This document shows, one piece after another, positions 7,569-17,900 of a DNA stretch of 19,334 nt. Below the pieces are notes generated by a model that did not search any database, was not told the origin of the DNA, and saw only the letters and a program-made list of their open reading frames with translations. This DNA comes from JAZDOT01 sp043798355. Lineage in GTDB: Bacteria; Patescibacteriota; Gracilibacteria; Peribacterales; Peribacteraceae. A program made the position numbers and the translations under genes. The stretch is taken from the NCBI GenBank assembly GCA_043798355.1, contig JAZDOT010000015.1:1-19334 (forward strand), read 5' to 3'. Within the stretch, counting starts at the first letter, position 1. Each line of letters opens with the position of its first letter.

Positions 7569-10500
7569 ATGCCCTCCCGCGCCTCCTCCCGCTTCACCCC
7601 TCTCCTCTTCTGGGGGACGATTGTTCTGATTGCGCTTGTAATGGCATCCCTCTCCCTCTGGAAAACCCTCACACCGCTCCGTGGCCAGGTGCAACCTCCT
7701 CCCCCGCAGGTCATCGATCACCATTCTCCGCGTCCTTCCTTCAAGCTCTTCGGCCCCTGGTACCGCACGAAGAACTTCGACTTCACCCGTGCGCGCTGGA
7801 CATCCAAAGCCCAGTACAATTTCTCAAACATTCAGCCCGGGGTCTACAAGATTGAAGCGAGCTATCTCCCCTACGCGCTCTTCGCGCAGGCTCCCTATAC
7901 CATCAAAGAAGGAGAGAACATCCTCGCAGAAGCTTCCATCGACCAGAGTGCAGGTGCCGCTCCCGGGACCCGTCCGACTGAGCAATGGGTTCAGATCGCC
8001 ACCGATCTCACCATCAACGGACCGGATCTCACGGTGGAAATGACCAGTCCTGCCACTCCCGGCGCCACAGCTTCCGTCATGGCGAGAGGGGTGCGGCTGA
8101 CAATGCTATCTCCGTCTTCTTCATCCTCTTCATCAGCGACACGACCTGTTGTCATCCGCTTTATGCTGGATCCCGCTCTTGTTGACACGAGTATTTCAGA
8201 TGTAGGTCAAAGGCTTTCACGTTATGTCGAGGATATAAACAAAATTTATGCGAAAACCACGGTTAGGAGGTTCGTTTTCGATCCGAATGTTCATGTGAAA
8301 ATTTGGGATAAGCCGTTCCCGACTGGCGGTGGATGTTATCCGCTGAAGTCTGGCTATGAATATCATGTGTTTGTTCAAAAAAGTCCGAAAGATTTTAGTT
8401 ACAACGGAACCAGTCTTTGCAACATATTCGATAACAACGCATTGGTAACTGCCAGTTATAAGTGGGAAAAGATCTGGGATGATAATGATATTGGAACAGA
8501 TGAAGAGGCTCGCGATGACTATTACAGGAGACAGCTTAGAGCTGTCATTCACGAACTTGGCCACTCTCACGGCCTCGGTCTCGGTGAGTATTATTCGCTT
8601 GCAACTCTTAGCGACGATACCGGCATCGAACCAGATCTCAGTGTGAGATTAACAAATCCGGATGACAGGTACTGGTCTTCACGCAAAAAAGTATTCAATG
8701 ATCCCATGTTCGGGATGCCGCCGCTGGAAACGTTCATGGCAGACATGCAGTTTTCTCCTATGAGTTCCAAAATGATCAATATGACGGCGCTCGACAGTGA
8801 TCTAACATTGTGCGATAACGCGAATCTGCTGCTTTGTGATGTTTTTGAAGTAAGAAGCGGCACGCAAGTACCAATACAAGTAATCGATGAGCAGACAGGG
8901 CAACCGGTTTCCGGGTGTTCGCTGAAGATTTTTAAGGTGGATGCCGGTAGTTCAAAGTATGAACTGATGGATGCTCCGGAGATTGGTACAGATGCAACGT
9001 ATAATTACATATGGCAAGGAGAAGGAGCAACGACGTCTCTTCATGCCTCGACAAACTTGGTTCGTCTCGTGAAGGCTGCATGCCCGGGGTACATGCCCGG
9101 TGGTGAATGGATTTCTGTGTTCGATTTGCAGGCGGCCAAAGTGATGCCGAATGGAGGAGATGATGATGATTTCCATTTCAATGGAGTACTTACCATTGAG
9201 GTGTCTAAACAAGTCCAAGCTCAACAACCGTTGACGCTGTCTGCCAATGTGGGAAGCCATTTGAGTATATGGACGGATTATACGATAAATTTTCAGATCA
9301 CGCCTGACAGCGCAGAAGGCGTTGGGACCGGAAATGCTACGAATGGGGTAATCGTCAACAACGTCCGCTATCAAAAATTTGATTTTACTCATGAGGAAGG
9401 CGTTGGCTGGTCTGTTCTCAAGGTCTTCGCTGAACTCGCCGGGGACAGCGTTAAAAGCAGACCGCTCTCTATCACCTTCTACTATTTCATGAGAGACGGG
9501 GAGGTCATTCCGGTGATGAAAAGTTATTTTGCCGGTCATACTTTTGATGTATTTACTGTCAACACAGGTAGTGCCGCATGGAAGTCTGCCCTGCGCCTTT
9601 TTACGAGGGGGCCGGCTTACATGACATACGAAGACTTTCGTAACTTGCAGGCTGGTTCTCTCCAATCAGGAAGCGAAAGGGCTTTTGGCGAGTATCTGGC
9701 ACTCGCTGACTTCACCACCAACCTTATCGACAGGATGATGGATCATCTTGAGGCAGTTCCGGGGTATACATTTCCCAATGGCATCAATCCATTTTCGATG
9801 GTCGACGATGTGGACAGTTCTTTACCGCGATCAGCAAAAGAGCGATGGACACTGCGTGCCGAGAGGATCTGGGATACGTTATCAAAAGAGACACAGCGAT
9901 ATCTGTATCATTTTTGTGCGACTGGAAACGGCAACAGTTTAAATGCCATAGCGCGTATAGTCGACAGAGATCTTGACGCCGTAAAAAATGGCACAATTGA
10001 GGAAAAGGCCATCCTCTTCATGGCCATAATGGAGCCGGTGAGGAAAGTGCTATTGCACTTGGACGTCTCTGCGGAATTGAAATCGGCGATCGCAGATAAG
10101 ATGTTTGATCTGGTCATGCAAAAAGTTCAGCAAGGCCGAATTCAAGAAGTTGGCGGTTTTGTTTTTTTGACACACGTTCTATTGCCGGCCCGAACGACGA
10201 ATTTCGACGTCGTTCGTTATAAGGGTCAGATTCAGGAAATGCTGAATGTGGCGATTGCAAGAAATAAATCGCTTGCGCAGGCGTATCTTTTTGGCTTTAC
10301 ACGGGAAACCTTTTCCATGCTGCACGAGTATCTGCCGGAAAATGGTGATCCGCTCATCGCCGAGTACGCAGATAACCTGCTGAAAAATCCAGGCGCCCTC
10401 ACAAACGAAAATAAAGCTTTCCTAGCCTGGTCGTTGCAGTACGGTATCTCAAATCAGAGCAGATCATCTATAGAAGATATGCTCGTGACGGAGGATCTCA

Positions 10501-11555
10501 GCAATCTTAATACATCATTCACAAAATATCTGAGAAATGGGTTCTTTTTCTCCGACAAGACGAAGGAGCGTATCTTCATCGAACGCTTTATCGGGGCGCT
10601 GACTCGAGAGATTGATGAGGGGTTTGCGCCCAATTCACAAATTATTTCTGACTATCGCCTCTTTTCGCTTGAGTTGCTTATGAACAGCATGAAGAAGGAT
10701 GGCATTTTCGAAGAGTATAAAGATCTTTTGCGCGTATTTGTTCCGCTGACCAATCCGCAGACAGAAAATGAATCCACTGACGCTTACAGGGTGAGAATAG
10801 CCGAAAACGAGGAGTTGCTGATCCGCTATGGAGTGTTGCTCTGTGACCTTGGCGGAGCCAGAGTACAAGGGCCCCTGAGACGCCAGAATGGAAAGCCAGG
10901 GTACTTGGACATGGTTATGAGTTTTCTCACAACCTACCCAAATTATGGCGTGAACATCTTTGTATTATGGGAAAACAACACTCGCTCAACCTCCCGGGAC
11001 GGAATGCCATTTATTAGCGTACCACGCGCTGTTCATAGGGAAGATTTTCAGGCAGTCACTATTCACGAAACGTCTCATCCTTTTTTCGATGCGAGCGCGA
11101 ATAGCAACAAAATACATGATTTCGCAGAGCCGATATTCTTCACATGGTTCTGGGAATATGATTACCAGCAGGCGAATCCCTTGAGATTCTACCCATCAGA
11201 TTATTCGAAGAATAATCTGATAGAGTACTATCCCGAATATTTGCGTTATTGGACTATGAACAGCAGAGAGCAACTCCTGAGAGGGGTGAAGACTTTCAGC
11301 GAAGGAGTTGGGAGCCTTTTGAATGTCAACTTACTTATAGGGCACACTCTACTAGCCGACCAAAGTCCGGCTGGAAAGATGTCACTTCTCCGAATCACGG
11401 ATCAGGGCCTGATAGAGAAGGAGCTGATAGACGCCGGTTGGCTTAATGGCGATATGAACAATGGGACCTATTACATTGAATTGGATGGGACGAGGCATAT
11501 CTTTACCTATGAAGATTTCAATATCAGGAAGATGGAGTCCGTGCCAGTTCCTTAA
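7569..11555 (+). CDS. Paralog B: anchored golvesin-like head with metzincin-like protease and a second HExxH domain
   Basis: The protein has 1328 residues. Head: basic leader, membrane segment (12-30) and golvesin-like domain (about 49-180), then a short Ser run (SPSSSSSSSA). Next is a predicted zinc protease: INKIYAKTTVRRFVFDPN (223-240) resembles the N-terminal half of metzincins, and HELGHSHGLGLGEYYS (328-343) supplies His328, Glu329 and His332, with Glu340 as a possible late ligand instead of the metzincin His. A CNA-B/Ig-like stretch follows (IQVIDEQTGQPVSGCSLKIF), then about 600 mostly helical residues I do not recognise. A second motif, IHETSH (His1166, Glu1167, His1170), lies near the C terminus with acidic and aromatic residues after it, as in gluzincin-type sites. 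The tail is visibly AT-richer than the head. ATG 7569 matches the paralogs; an in-frame GTG at 7527 would add an unconserved extension. Likely an anchored extracellular protease; substrate unknown. Confidence 0.75.
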   Translation: MPSRASSRFTPLLFWGTIVLIALVMASLSLWKTLTPLRGQVQPPPPQVIDHHSPRPSFKLFGPWYRTKNFDFTRARWTSKAQYNFSNIQPGVYKIEASYLPYALFAQAPYTIKEGENILAEASIDQSAGAAPGTRPTEQWVQIATDLTINGPDLTVEMTSPATPGATASVMARGVRLTMLSPSSSSSSSATRPVVIRFMLDPALVDTSISDVGQRLSRYVEDINKIYAKTTVRRFVFDPNVHVKIWDKPFPTGGGCYPLKSGYEYHVFVQKSPKDFSYNGTSLCNIFDNNALVTASYKWEKIWDDNDIGTDEEARDDYYRRQLRAVIHELGHSHGLGLGEYYSLATLSDDTGIEPDLSVRLTNPDDRYWSSRKKVFNDPMFGMPPLETFMADMQFSPMSSKMINMTALDSDLTLCDNANLLLCDVFEVRSGTQVPIQVIDEQTGQPVSGCSLKIFKVDAGSSKYELMDAPEIGTDATYNYIWQGEGATTSLHASTNLVRLVKAACPGYMPGGEWISVFDLQAAKVMPNGGDDDDFHFNGVLTIEVSKQVQAQQPLTLSANVGSHLSIWTDYTINFQITPDSAEGVGTGNATNGVIVNNVRYQKFDFTHEEGVGWSVLKVFAELAGDSVKSRPLSITFYYFMRDGEVIPVMKSYFAGHTFDVFTVNTGSAAWKSALRLFTRGPAYMTYEDFRNLQAGSLQSGSERAFGEYLALADFTTNLIDRMMDHLEAVPGYTFPNGINPFSMVDDVDSSLPRSAKERWTLRAERIWDTLSKETQRYLYHFCATGNGNSLNAIARIVDRDLDAVKNGTIEEKAILFMAIMEPVRKVLLHLDVSAELKSAIADKMFDLVMQKVQQGRIQEVGGFVFLTHVLLPARTTNFDVVRYKGQIQEMLNVAIARNKSLAQAYLFGFTRETFSMLHEYLPENGDPLIAEYADNLLKNPGALTNENKAFLAWSLQYGISNQSRSSIEDMLVTEDLSNLNTSFTKYLRNGFFFSDKTKERIFIERFIGALTREIDEGFAPNSQIISDYRLFSLELLMNSMKKDGIFEEYKDLLRVFVPLTNPQTENESTDAYRVRIAENEELLIRYGVLLCDLGGARVQGPLRRQNGKPGYLDMVMSFLTTYPNYGVNIFVLWENNTRSTSRDGMPFISVPRAVHREDFQAVTIHETSHPFFDASANSNKIHDFAEPIFFTWFWEYDYQQANPLRFYPSDYSKNNLIEYYPEYLRYWTMNSREQLLRGVKTFSEGVGSLLNVNLLIGHTLLADQSPAGKMSLLRITDQGLIEKELIDAGWLNGDMNNGTYYIELDGTRHIFTYEDFNIRKMESVPVP

Positions 11556-11637
11556 AGTACGAGGTAGAAACCTTAATAGTGCTGCGAGGCCATAGTGTCA
11601 TCTCCCCTTCCTCTATGCCATTGTGTCGGAAATACTT

Positions 11638-11662
11638 TCTGAGCATGCACTTGTAGTACAAT
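11638..11662 (+). promoter_or_regulatory. Shared upstream element / candidate promoter of paralog C
   Basis: TCTGA, 14 bp, then TACAAT (11657-11662). The last 20 bp plus G closely match the element before paralog E (CATGCACTTGTAGTACAATG here, two differences). It places transcription start near 11669, upstream of ATG 11700. Confidence 0.5.
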
Positions 11663-11699
11663 GCTCCTTAAGTTTGGTCATGCACTCCGCTTTTCCTCC

Positions 11700-14039
11700 A
11701 TGGTAGAAGAATCTGCCTCCTCCAGGTTCACGCCCCTCCTCTTCTGGGGGGCGATTGTCTTGGTTGCGCTCGCGATGGCATCCCTCTCCCTTCGGAAAAC
11801 CCTCACACCGCTCCGGGGCCAGGTACAGCCTTCTCTTCCCCAAGTCATCGATCACCATTCCCCCCGTCCTGCATTCAGGCTCTTCGGCCCCTGGTACCGC
11901 ACGAAGAACTTCGACTTCACACGAGCGCGCTGGACGGCCAAGGCCCAGTACAACTTCGAGAACGTCCAGCCCGGAATCTACAAGGTCGAAGCGAGCATTC
12001 TCCCCTACGCCTTCCTCACGCAGGCTCCCTACACCGTGAAGGAAGGAGAAACCGTCCTCGCCACTATTCTCATTGATCAGAGTGCAGGTGCCGTTCCCGG
12101 GACAAGACCGACGGAGCAGTGGGCAGTGATTGCCACCGATCTCACCATCAACGGACCGGATCTCACGGTGGAAGTGACCAGCCCTGCCACTCCCGGAGCC
12201 ACTACCTCCGTGATGGCGAGGGGGGTGAGGCTGACTATGTTATCTCCATTCTCTTTATCCTCTGCGTCCTCTCTGCCATCCAGTCTGAGCTCATCCATGA
12301 GCTCTGTGTCCTCTGAATCTTCCTCGCAAGCGTCGCTTTCTTCGTCCTCTTCAGTTTCCTCTTCATCAGAACCGTCCGGGGGAGGGTCGAGTGTAGGTAG
12401 TTGCGGACAATCTGAATCACTGACTCCTTCATTTTTGGATCAATACAGAATTGAACATACTATAAATGGAATGACCACGCCGTTTCCGAGTTACAGTTCC
12501 GAGCGATGGGAGGATTCAGGCAGGAGGAGAAATGACCGGTTGCTCTTCGAGCGCCAGCAGCGCATTCAAAACGGTGAAGAACCGATGGCGACACTCTGTG
12601 ATCCGGCGCAGGCGGACACCCTGCATGTCGTCAGCTTTGGAGATGATACAATCCCAAACTTTCAAAAGAGATTGGAGATCGTTGTCAATACGGGGCAGTG
12701 TACCAACCTTGTGTTGATATCAAATAATTATGAATGGATTGTACGGACAGCCGGCAACAGCGCCATTGGCGAAGTGGCGGTATTTACCAGCGGCTCCGTA
12801 ACAGGGGTGCCCTCCGCAAGAGTGAAAACGAAATTGGAATCCGGATCTTTTCAATGGCAATGCAGAACAAAGAACCCATTGGGATGCTATGCAGGCAGAA
12901 CCGCCGGTTCGTCAAATGAATTCGTCGATGTGGCGATCAATGAATTGTTCACCAGTTCTCAGGAGTTGAGCATGCAGAGTTACCAATCTTCCTATGATTT
13001 GATGAATAATGACAGGAGGAGCGGCTTCATCGTCGGTTACCAGGATCCGAGTCTCATGGAGGAGTACTGGACAATATGGATGCCGCAATGGTGGTCGATG
13101 AACGTCATCCACGAAACGGAAGACTACCAATGGCTTTCGTACGGAGGTACCGTTCATTATGGTTATTCCGACCGGGATTGTTATAGGATCATATGCAAAA
13201 TTGACGTCATGCCCAGTCCCACGAATCAGGAAGGAGCGATTGTACGGCAAAGCAAGTCCGACCCCTCCGACAGGACTTATGTAAAACTTCCGGATGACTT
13301 GATGTACATTGTGCCAAGCGTCTATAGCGAGGAACGCAGACAAATTGTGGGGCTGGTCCTCAGTGAGGTCGATTACAAGACGCACCTCATTACCATTGAT
13401 GTCGATACGCTGGAAATACATGTGTCGCCGCAGTTGGATGTGGGTTTCTATGACAAAAATGGTGGTACGAATGTGAATGTCAACCTCCTTCATATATTCT
13501 TTGTTCGTAACAATACCATGAACGTTATTTATTCAGACAGAACATATCAGAACCGTTATTTTCGAACGTACGACATCGAGAGCTTCAACCTTATCACCAG
13601 CAGGACGATCCCAATGGAGTTCCCGTCTGATATGCACTTCAGTAGGGAAACCAATAGTTTTTACACCATAACCACTGCTGACATACAAGGTCGGTTCATC
13701 TTGTCTTCTCTGGATGCGGACACATTCGCCCGTAAGGGGACCGTTCAGACACTCTCGTCTTCATTGATATCTCCATTGATCCATTGGGTTGACGAAGGCA
13801 GAAGTCGCCTCGTCGTGGGAGGTGATCCGAATTCTCCCAGCCAAACCTTGAAGATTTTCAGCACAGACGGAGGAACATTGACTCCCATACGGGAGTTTTC
13901 CACAACGAATAGTGCAGTGTATTACCGGAACATCGGGAACATAAGCGGTACGAATGATTACGGAAAAACCTATTTCTTCGTAGATGTACTGACCGGAGAA
14001 GAGGAGGTGTATGACCACAATGATTGTGGGACGAACTGA
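11700..14039 (+). CDS. Paralog C: anchored golvesin-like head, Ser-rich linker, probable beta-rich tail
   Basis: The protein has 779 residues. The head is a membrane segment (11-30) and golvesin-like domain (about 49-179). A Ser-rich linker of about 50 residues follows (182-232), typical of an extended, possibly glycosylated stalk. The tail starts with a stretch containing LVLISNNYEWIV, a pattern seen in small secreted beta-sandwich domains. It continues with many short alternating strands (SDRTYQNRYFRTYDIESFN, GRSRLVVGGD) that suggest a beta-propeller; both fold calls are tentative. No HExxH or other protease motif is intact. An ATG at 11661 is in frame but sits inside the TACAAT -10, so ATG 11700 is chosen, where the conserved head begins. 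No SD; the leader before the ATG is CTTTTCCTCC. Function is probably binding at the cell surface, not catalysis; I cannot name a ligand. Confidence 0.7.
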   Translation: MVEESASSRFTPLLFWGAIVLVALAMASLSLRKTLTPLRGQVQPSLPQVIDHHSPRPAFRLFGPWYRTKNFDFTRARWTAKAQYNFENVQPGIYKVEASILPYAFLTQAPYTVKEGETVLATILIDQSAGAVPGTRPTEQWAVIATDLTINGPDLTVEVTSPATPGATTSVMARGVRLTMLSPFSLSSASSLPSSLSSSMSSVSSESSSQASLSSSSSVSSSSEPSGGGSSVGSCGQSESLTPSFLDQYRIEHTINGMTTPFPSYSSERWEDSGRRRNDRLLFERQQRIQNGEEPMATLCDPAQADTLHVVSFGDDTIPNFQKRLEIVVNTGQCTNLVLISNNYEWIVRTAGNSAIGEVAVFTSGSVTGVPSARVKTKLESGSFQWQCRTKNPLGCYAGRTAGSSNEFVDVAINELFTSSQELSMQSYQSSYDLMNNDRRSGFIVGYQDPSLMEEYWTIWMPQWWSMNVIHETEDYQWLSYGGTVHYGYSDRDCYRIICKIDVMPSPTNQEGAIVRQSKSDPSDRTYVKLPDDLMYIVPSVYSEERRQIVGLVLSEVDYKTHLITIDVDTLEIHVSPQLDVGFYDKNGGTNVNVNLLHIFFVRNNTMNVIYSDRTYQNRYFRTYDIESFNLITSRTIPMEFPSDMHFSRETNSFYTITTADIQGRFILSSLDADTFARKGTVQTLSSSLISPLIHWVDEGRSRLVVGGDPNSPSQTLKIFSTDGGTLTPIREFSTTNSAVYYRNIGNISGTNDYGKTYFFVDVLTGEEEVYDHNDCGTN

Positions 14040-14113
14040 AAGCGCACAGATCTTCCTCTGGCAGGCGTTTCTCCTTCCTCCGAAGTGAGCGTGTGAGGAG
14101 AGCACAAGTTCTT

Positions 14114-14128
14114 CACGATAACATCGTG
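14114..14128. repeat. 6-bp perfect hairpin between paralogs C and D
   Basis: CACGAT and ATCGTG flank the loop AAC, 10 bp before the shared promoter element of paralog D. Four T follow at 14137-14140, so it may be a weak terminator for C. It could equally be an operator-like site. Confidence 0.3.
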
Positions 14129-14137
14129 TGTGTGGCT

Positions 14138-14162
14138 TTTGACCGTGCGATTGCAGTACAAT
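14138..14162 (+). promoter_or_regulatory. Shared upstream element / candidate promoter of paralog D and the subtilase
   Basis: TTTGA, 14 bp, then TACAAT (14157-14162), preceded by GTGTGTGTGGC. The sequence runs parallel to the paralog A upstream region from this GTGTG block to the ATG. Because D is followed after only 7 bp by the subtilase gene, this is probably the promoter for both. Confidence 0.5.
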
Positions 14163-14194
14163 TCTTTTTGATCCCGCTCCTCCGTTCTCCCTCG

Positions 14195-14971
14195 ATGCCC
14201 TCCCGCGCCTCCTCCCGCTTCACCCCTCTCCTCTTCTGGGGGGCGATTGTCCTGGTTGCGCTCGTGGCATCCTCTCTTTCACTCCGGAAAACCTTCATGC
14301 CGCTCCGTGGCCAGGTGCAACCTCCTCCCCCGCAGGTCATCGATCACCATTCTCCGCGTCCTTCCTTCAAGCTCTTCGGCCCCTGGTACCGTACGAAGAA
14401 CTTCGACTTCACCCGCGCACGCTGGACATCCAAAGCCCAGTACAATTTCTCCAATATTCAGCCTGGGATCTACAAAGTGGAAGCGAGCTATCTTCCCTAC
14501 GCTCTCTTCACGCAGGCCCCCTATACCATCAAAGAAGGGGAGAACATCCTCGCAGAAGCATCCGTCGATCAGAGCGCAGGTGCGACTCCCGGAACCCGTC
14601 CGATTGAGCAATGGGTGCAGATCGCCACCGATCTCACCATCAACGGACCGGATCTCACGGTGGAAGTGACCAGCCCTGCCACTCCCGGAGCCACCGCCTC
14701 TATCATGGCGAGAGGCATGCGTCTGACGTACCTGCGGGCGGCCTGCAACCTTGCGGCGAACATGATGGATTTCGTCGATGCGAACGGAGACGGGAACCTG
14801 AATGACATGGAAGCGGAAGTCGTGTTCATCATTGGGAAGAACTGGATCCAGAGTGCGAATCCGGACCCCGCTCTGCTCATCGATATCGACTGTGACGACG
14901 ATCGTGACGAGGCTGACCTGAAACTTCTGATCGATACGGTGATCGATACTCTATCGCCTCATACCATTTAA
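14195..14971 (+). CDS. Paralog D: anchored golvesin-like head with dockerin-like EF-hand tail
   Basis: This is the shortest paralog, 258 residues: basic leader, membrane segment (12-30), golvesin-like domain (about 49-181), then a small C-terminal domain with two Ca-binding loops. The first, DANGDGNLNDME (195-206), is a textbook EF-hand loop; the second, DIDCDDDRDEAD (230-241), has Asp at positions 1, 3, 5, 7, 9 and 12. The pair, separated by about 25 residues, matches the dockerin type I layout. Dockerins bind cohesins; no cohesin is visible here, so the partner could lie elsewhere or the domain may only be a Ca-stabilised end cap. The frame is open upstream to 14024, but that extension overlaps the end of C and the promoter; ATG 14195 matches the paralogs. 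The subtilase start lies 7 bp past the stop, implying joint translation. Confidence 0.75.
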   Translation: MPSRASSRFTPLLFWGAIVLVALVASSLSLRKTFMPLRGQVQPPPPQVIDHHSPRPSFKLFGPWYRTKNFDFTRARWTSKAQYNFSNIQPGIYKVEASYLPYALFTQAPYTIKEGENILAEASVDQSAGATPGTRPIEQWVQIATDLTINGPDLTVEVTSPATPGATASIMARGMRLTYLRAACNLAANMMDFVDANGDGNLNDMEAEVVFIIGKNWIQSANPDPALLIDIDCDDDRDEADLKLLIDTVIDTLSPHTI

Positions 14972-14978
14972 CTATTCG

Positions 14979-17900
14979 ATGCTCCTTCCCCGCGCTTCAC
15001 ACTGGCCCCGTCTGATCAACATGATCGCCTTCATCGCGGTCCTGGGTGTCGTTCTATTTTTCGTGGCGGAGAGTGGGGTGCTTCCGCCGAAGGGTAGTCT
15101 CTCCGATACGGATTCCATCGGAGCCGAACCGCAGGATACCGTGCATGAGAATCCGGTTTCAGAGGACCCTCCCCCTGAAATCTTTTCAGACACCATCCTC
15201 ATCAAGCTCGCCCCTTCGGCCGCCTCGGCAGTCACGGCTGACGGAAAGATATCTGCGCTCGGATCAAAAGATCTCTCTTTGCTGAATACCGAACTCCGTT
15301 CCGCAGGCATGCTCTCCATGGAGCCGCTTCTGTCGAAAGCTAGGAAGAAAAAACTGCGTAGTATATCTCCGGTGCGCATTGGCAAGAAAGCTCCCGCCGA
15401 CGCTCTCGCTCTCCTGCGCTCCCAGGATGAGCTGTCCCAATGGCAGCGGGTCCGCCTAGTCTCCAGAGCGAAGAGAAAGAGACTCGGCGAGAAGGATGAG
15501 GGATACAGTGCCATCCAGCGCACGATTCAGAAACTGCGGAAGAATCCGAATGTGCTTATCGCAGAGCCCAATTATGCGGTGCATGCGTTCGCCGTGCCCA
15601 ATGACCCGTACTTTGCCTCCTCCGGCGCATGGGGCCAGTCGTACGATGATTTGTGGGGGTTGAAGAAAACCAATGCTGTCGGGGCTTGGGACATTACCAC
15701 GGGTTCGGAAGATATCGTGGTCGCCGTCATCGATACCGGCGTGGACCGCAGTCACCCCGATCTTTCGGCGAATATGTGGACGAATAGCGGGGAAATCCCC
15801 GGCAACGGCGTGGACGATGACGGCAATACGTACATCGATGATGTTCGTGGCTGGGACTGGGTGGGAGCGGACAGTGATCCCATGGATGATATGGGCCACG
15901 GAACCCATGTCGCCGGCACCATTGCCGCTGTGGGGAACAATGCGCTCGGGGTCACCGGGATGAGTTGGAAGTCCAAGATCATGGCCCTCAAGTTTCTCGA
16001 TGCCGGGGGGGGAGGCGATTTAGCCGACGGCATCGCAGCCATGATGTATGCCGCAGACATGGGGGCGGACGTGATCAATAGCAGCTGGGGGTGCGCATGC
16101 AACAGCGCAATGATGGACGATGCGGTGAAGTACGCGCATGCGAAGGGTGCGGTGGTGGTGACGGCGGCAGGGAACGATGCCAGAGATGCGCTCACGTTCA
16201 GCCCCGCATCCGCCGATGACACGATCACCGTCGGCGCAACCAACGTGAACGATGCATCAGCCTGCTTCTCCAATTTCGGCCCGAAGATCGACGTCACCGC
16301 ACCGGGCGGCGATGCCGACCGCTGCGGCGGTATCCAGGATTTCATCCTCTCTCTGCGGGCATCCAACAATCCCATGTGCCCTGCGGGCGCTACGGTGGGA
16401 GGGCAGTACTGCATCGCGCGCGGGACATCGATGGCGGCTCCGCATGTGTCCGGTCTGGCGGCGCTCGTCCTCTCCGCCAATCCCGCTCTCACGAATGAGG
16501 AAGTCCGTCAGATCCTCCGTCTCTCTGTGGACGATCTGGGGGCATCCGGTAGGGATGATACATTCGGGTACGGGCGGATCAATGCGCAAAAGGCCGTGCA
16601 ACTGGCTCTGCAGCCGCTACCCCTCAGCCCGATCATGACGAGTCCTGCGAGCAGGAGCCTTCTGACCTCTGCCACGCTTCCCGTGACCGGCAGTGTTTCC
16701 GGAGCCGGTTTCGCGCGGTATTTCGTGGAACTGGGCCGGGGCAGCGCTCCGACGGAATGGACGCTCCTGGCCGCGTCCACGGTGCAACCGGTGCAGGACG
16801 GGGTCCTCGCGCAACTGGATTCTTCCGCTCTGCAGGACGGCACCTATACCATCCGGCTCTCTGCCGAGAATACTGCGGGCGTCGTCACGCATTTTCAGGT
16901 GTTCGATCTGGAAGTGGATCTGTTCGATGAAGAGATCCAGTCTCCCGCAGGGTTGATTCCCTTGAGTACCATTGAAATCCACGGTTCTGCAGAGACCAGG
17001 AACGGCATGCCGTTCGGGAACTATGCGTTGGAGTGGGGCCAAGGACAAAGTCCTGCCTCCTGGTCCACGGAAGGGATTTCTCTCATGAACGGCGGAACAG
17101 TGTCCAGAGCGGACGGGCTGCTCGGCACATGGGATACCTCTTCTTTCCAGAGCGGGAAATATTCCCTCCGGCTGACGGTGACATCGGCGACAGGACGCCT
17201 GGCGCAGGTTGTCTCTGTTGTCGCCGTGGATCCGGATATCCTTCCCGGATGGCCGAAGACCTTCTGGTGGGGTTCAGGAGTGGTGAGCTATAAACCGCAA
17301 CCGCTCCCTTCTTTTGTGGATTTGGATGGTGACGGGAACAAGGAGGTGATCTATGTCTGGCCGGACGGAAAGGTCCATGCGTACCGGCAGGACGGTTCAG
17401 CCGTTCCCGGGTTTCCGTTCGCTGTGCAGGAAGGGGACGATGGTCTGAATTTTGGCGTGAACGCGGTCGACTTGGACGGAAATGGCACCGAAGAGATCAT
17501 TGCGACGTCCAAGAAATACATTTACATCATTCGCAATGATGGATCGGCTTACCCCGGTTGGTCGGACAGGAAGCTCTCTCTTCAGCAGAACGCATACGAC
17601 TCGACACCGGGCATCGCCGATCTCGATCAAGACGGAGTGCAAGAGATCGTCGTACGCGAGTACTTCACTCAGACAGATCGTTCGGAGCTGACGCTCCACG
17701 CGTTCCGTCTGGATGGGACGGAAGCGGACGGGTTCCCCCGCACGATCCTGTTTCCGCCGACAGCTGTAAGCAATGCTCCGGACACCATTTGGCCGTCATT
17801 GCACGGGGCGCCAAGCATCTCGGATCTGGACGGGGACGGGAAATCGGAGATCCTGTTCGCAATCGCAGACAGGATCTTCGTCACCGATCATCATGGGGCG

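Noticed and set aside
11661..11699. Earlier ATG for paralog C
   Set aside because: The ATG lies inside the TACAAT hexamer and the added residues are not conserved in other copies.
13110..13124. HETED in paralog C as a protease motif
   Set aside because: The second zinc His is Asp, and no supporting downstream ligand or protease context is visible.
14024..14194. N-terminal extension of paralog D by 57 residues
   Set aside because: It overlaps the end of C and the promoter element; the conserved leader begins at 14195.
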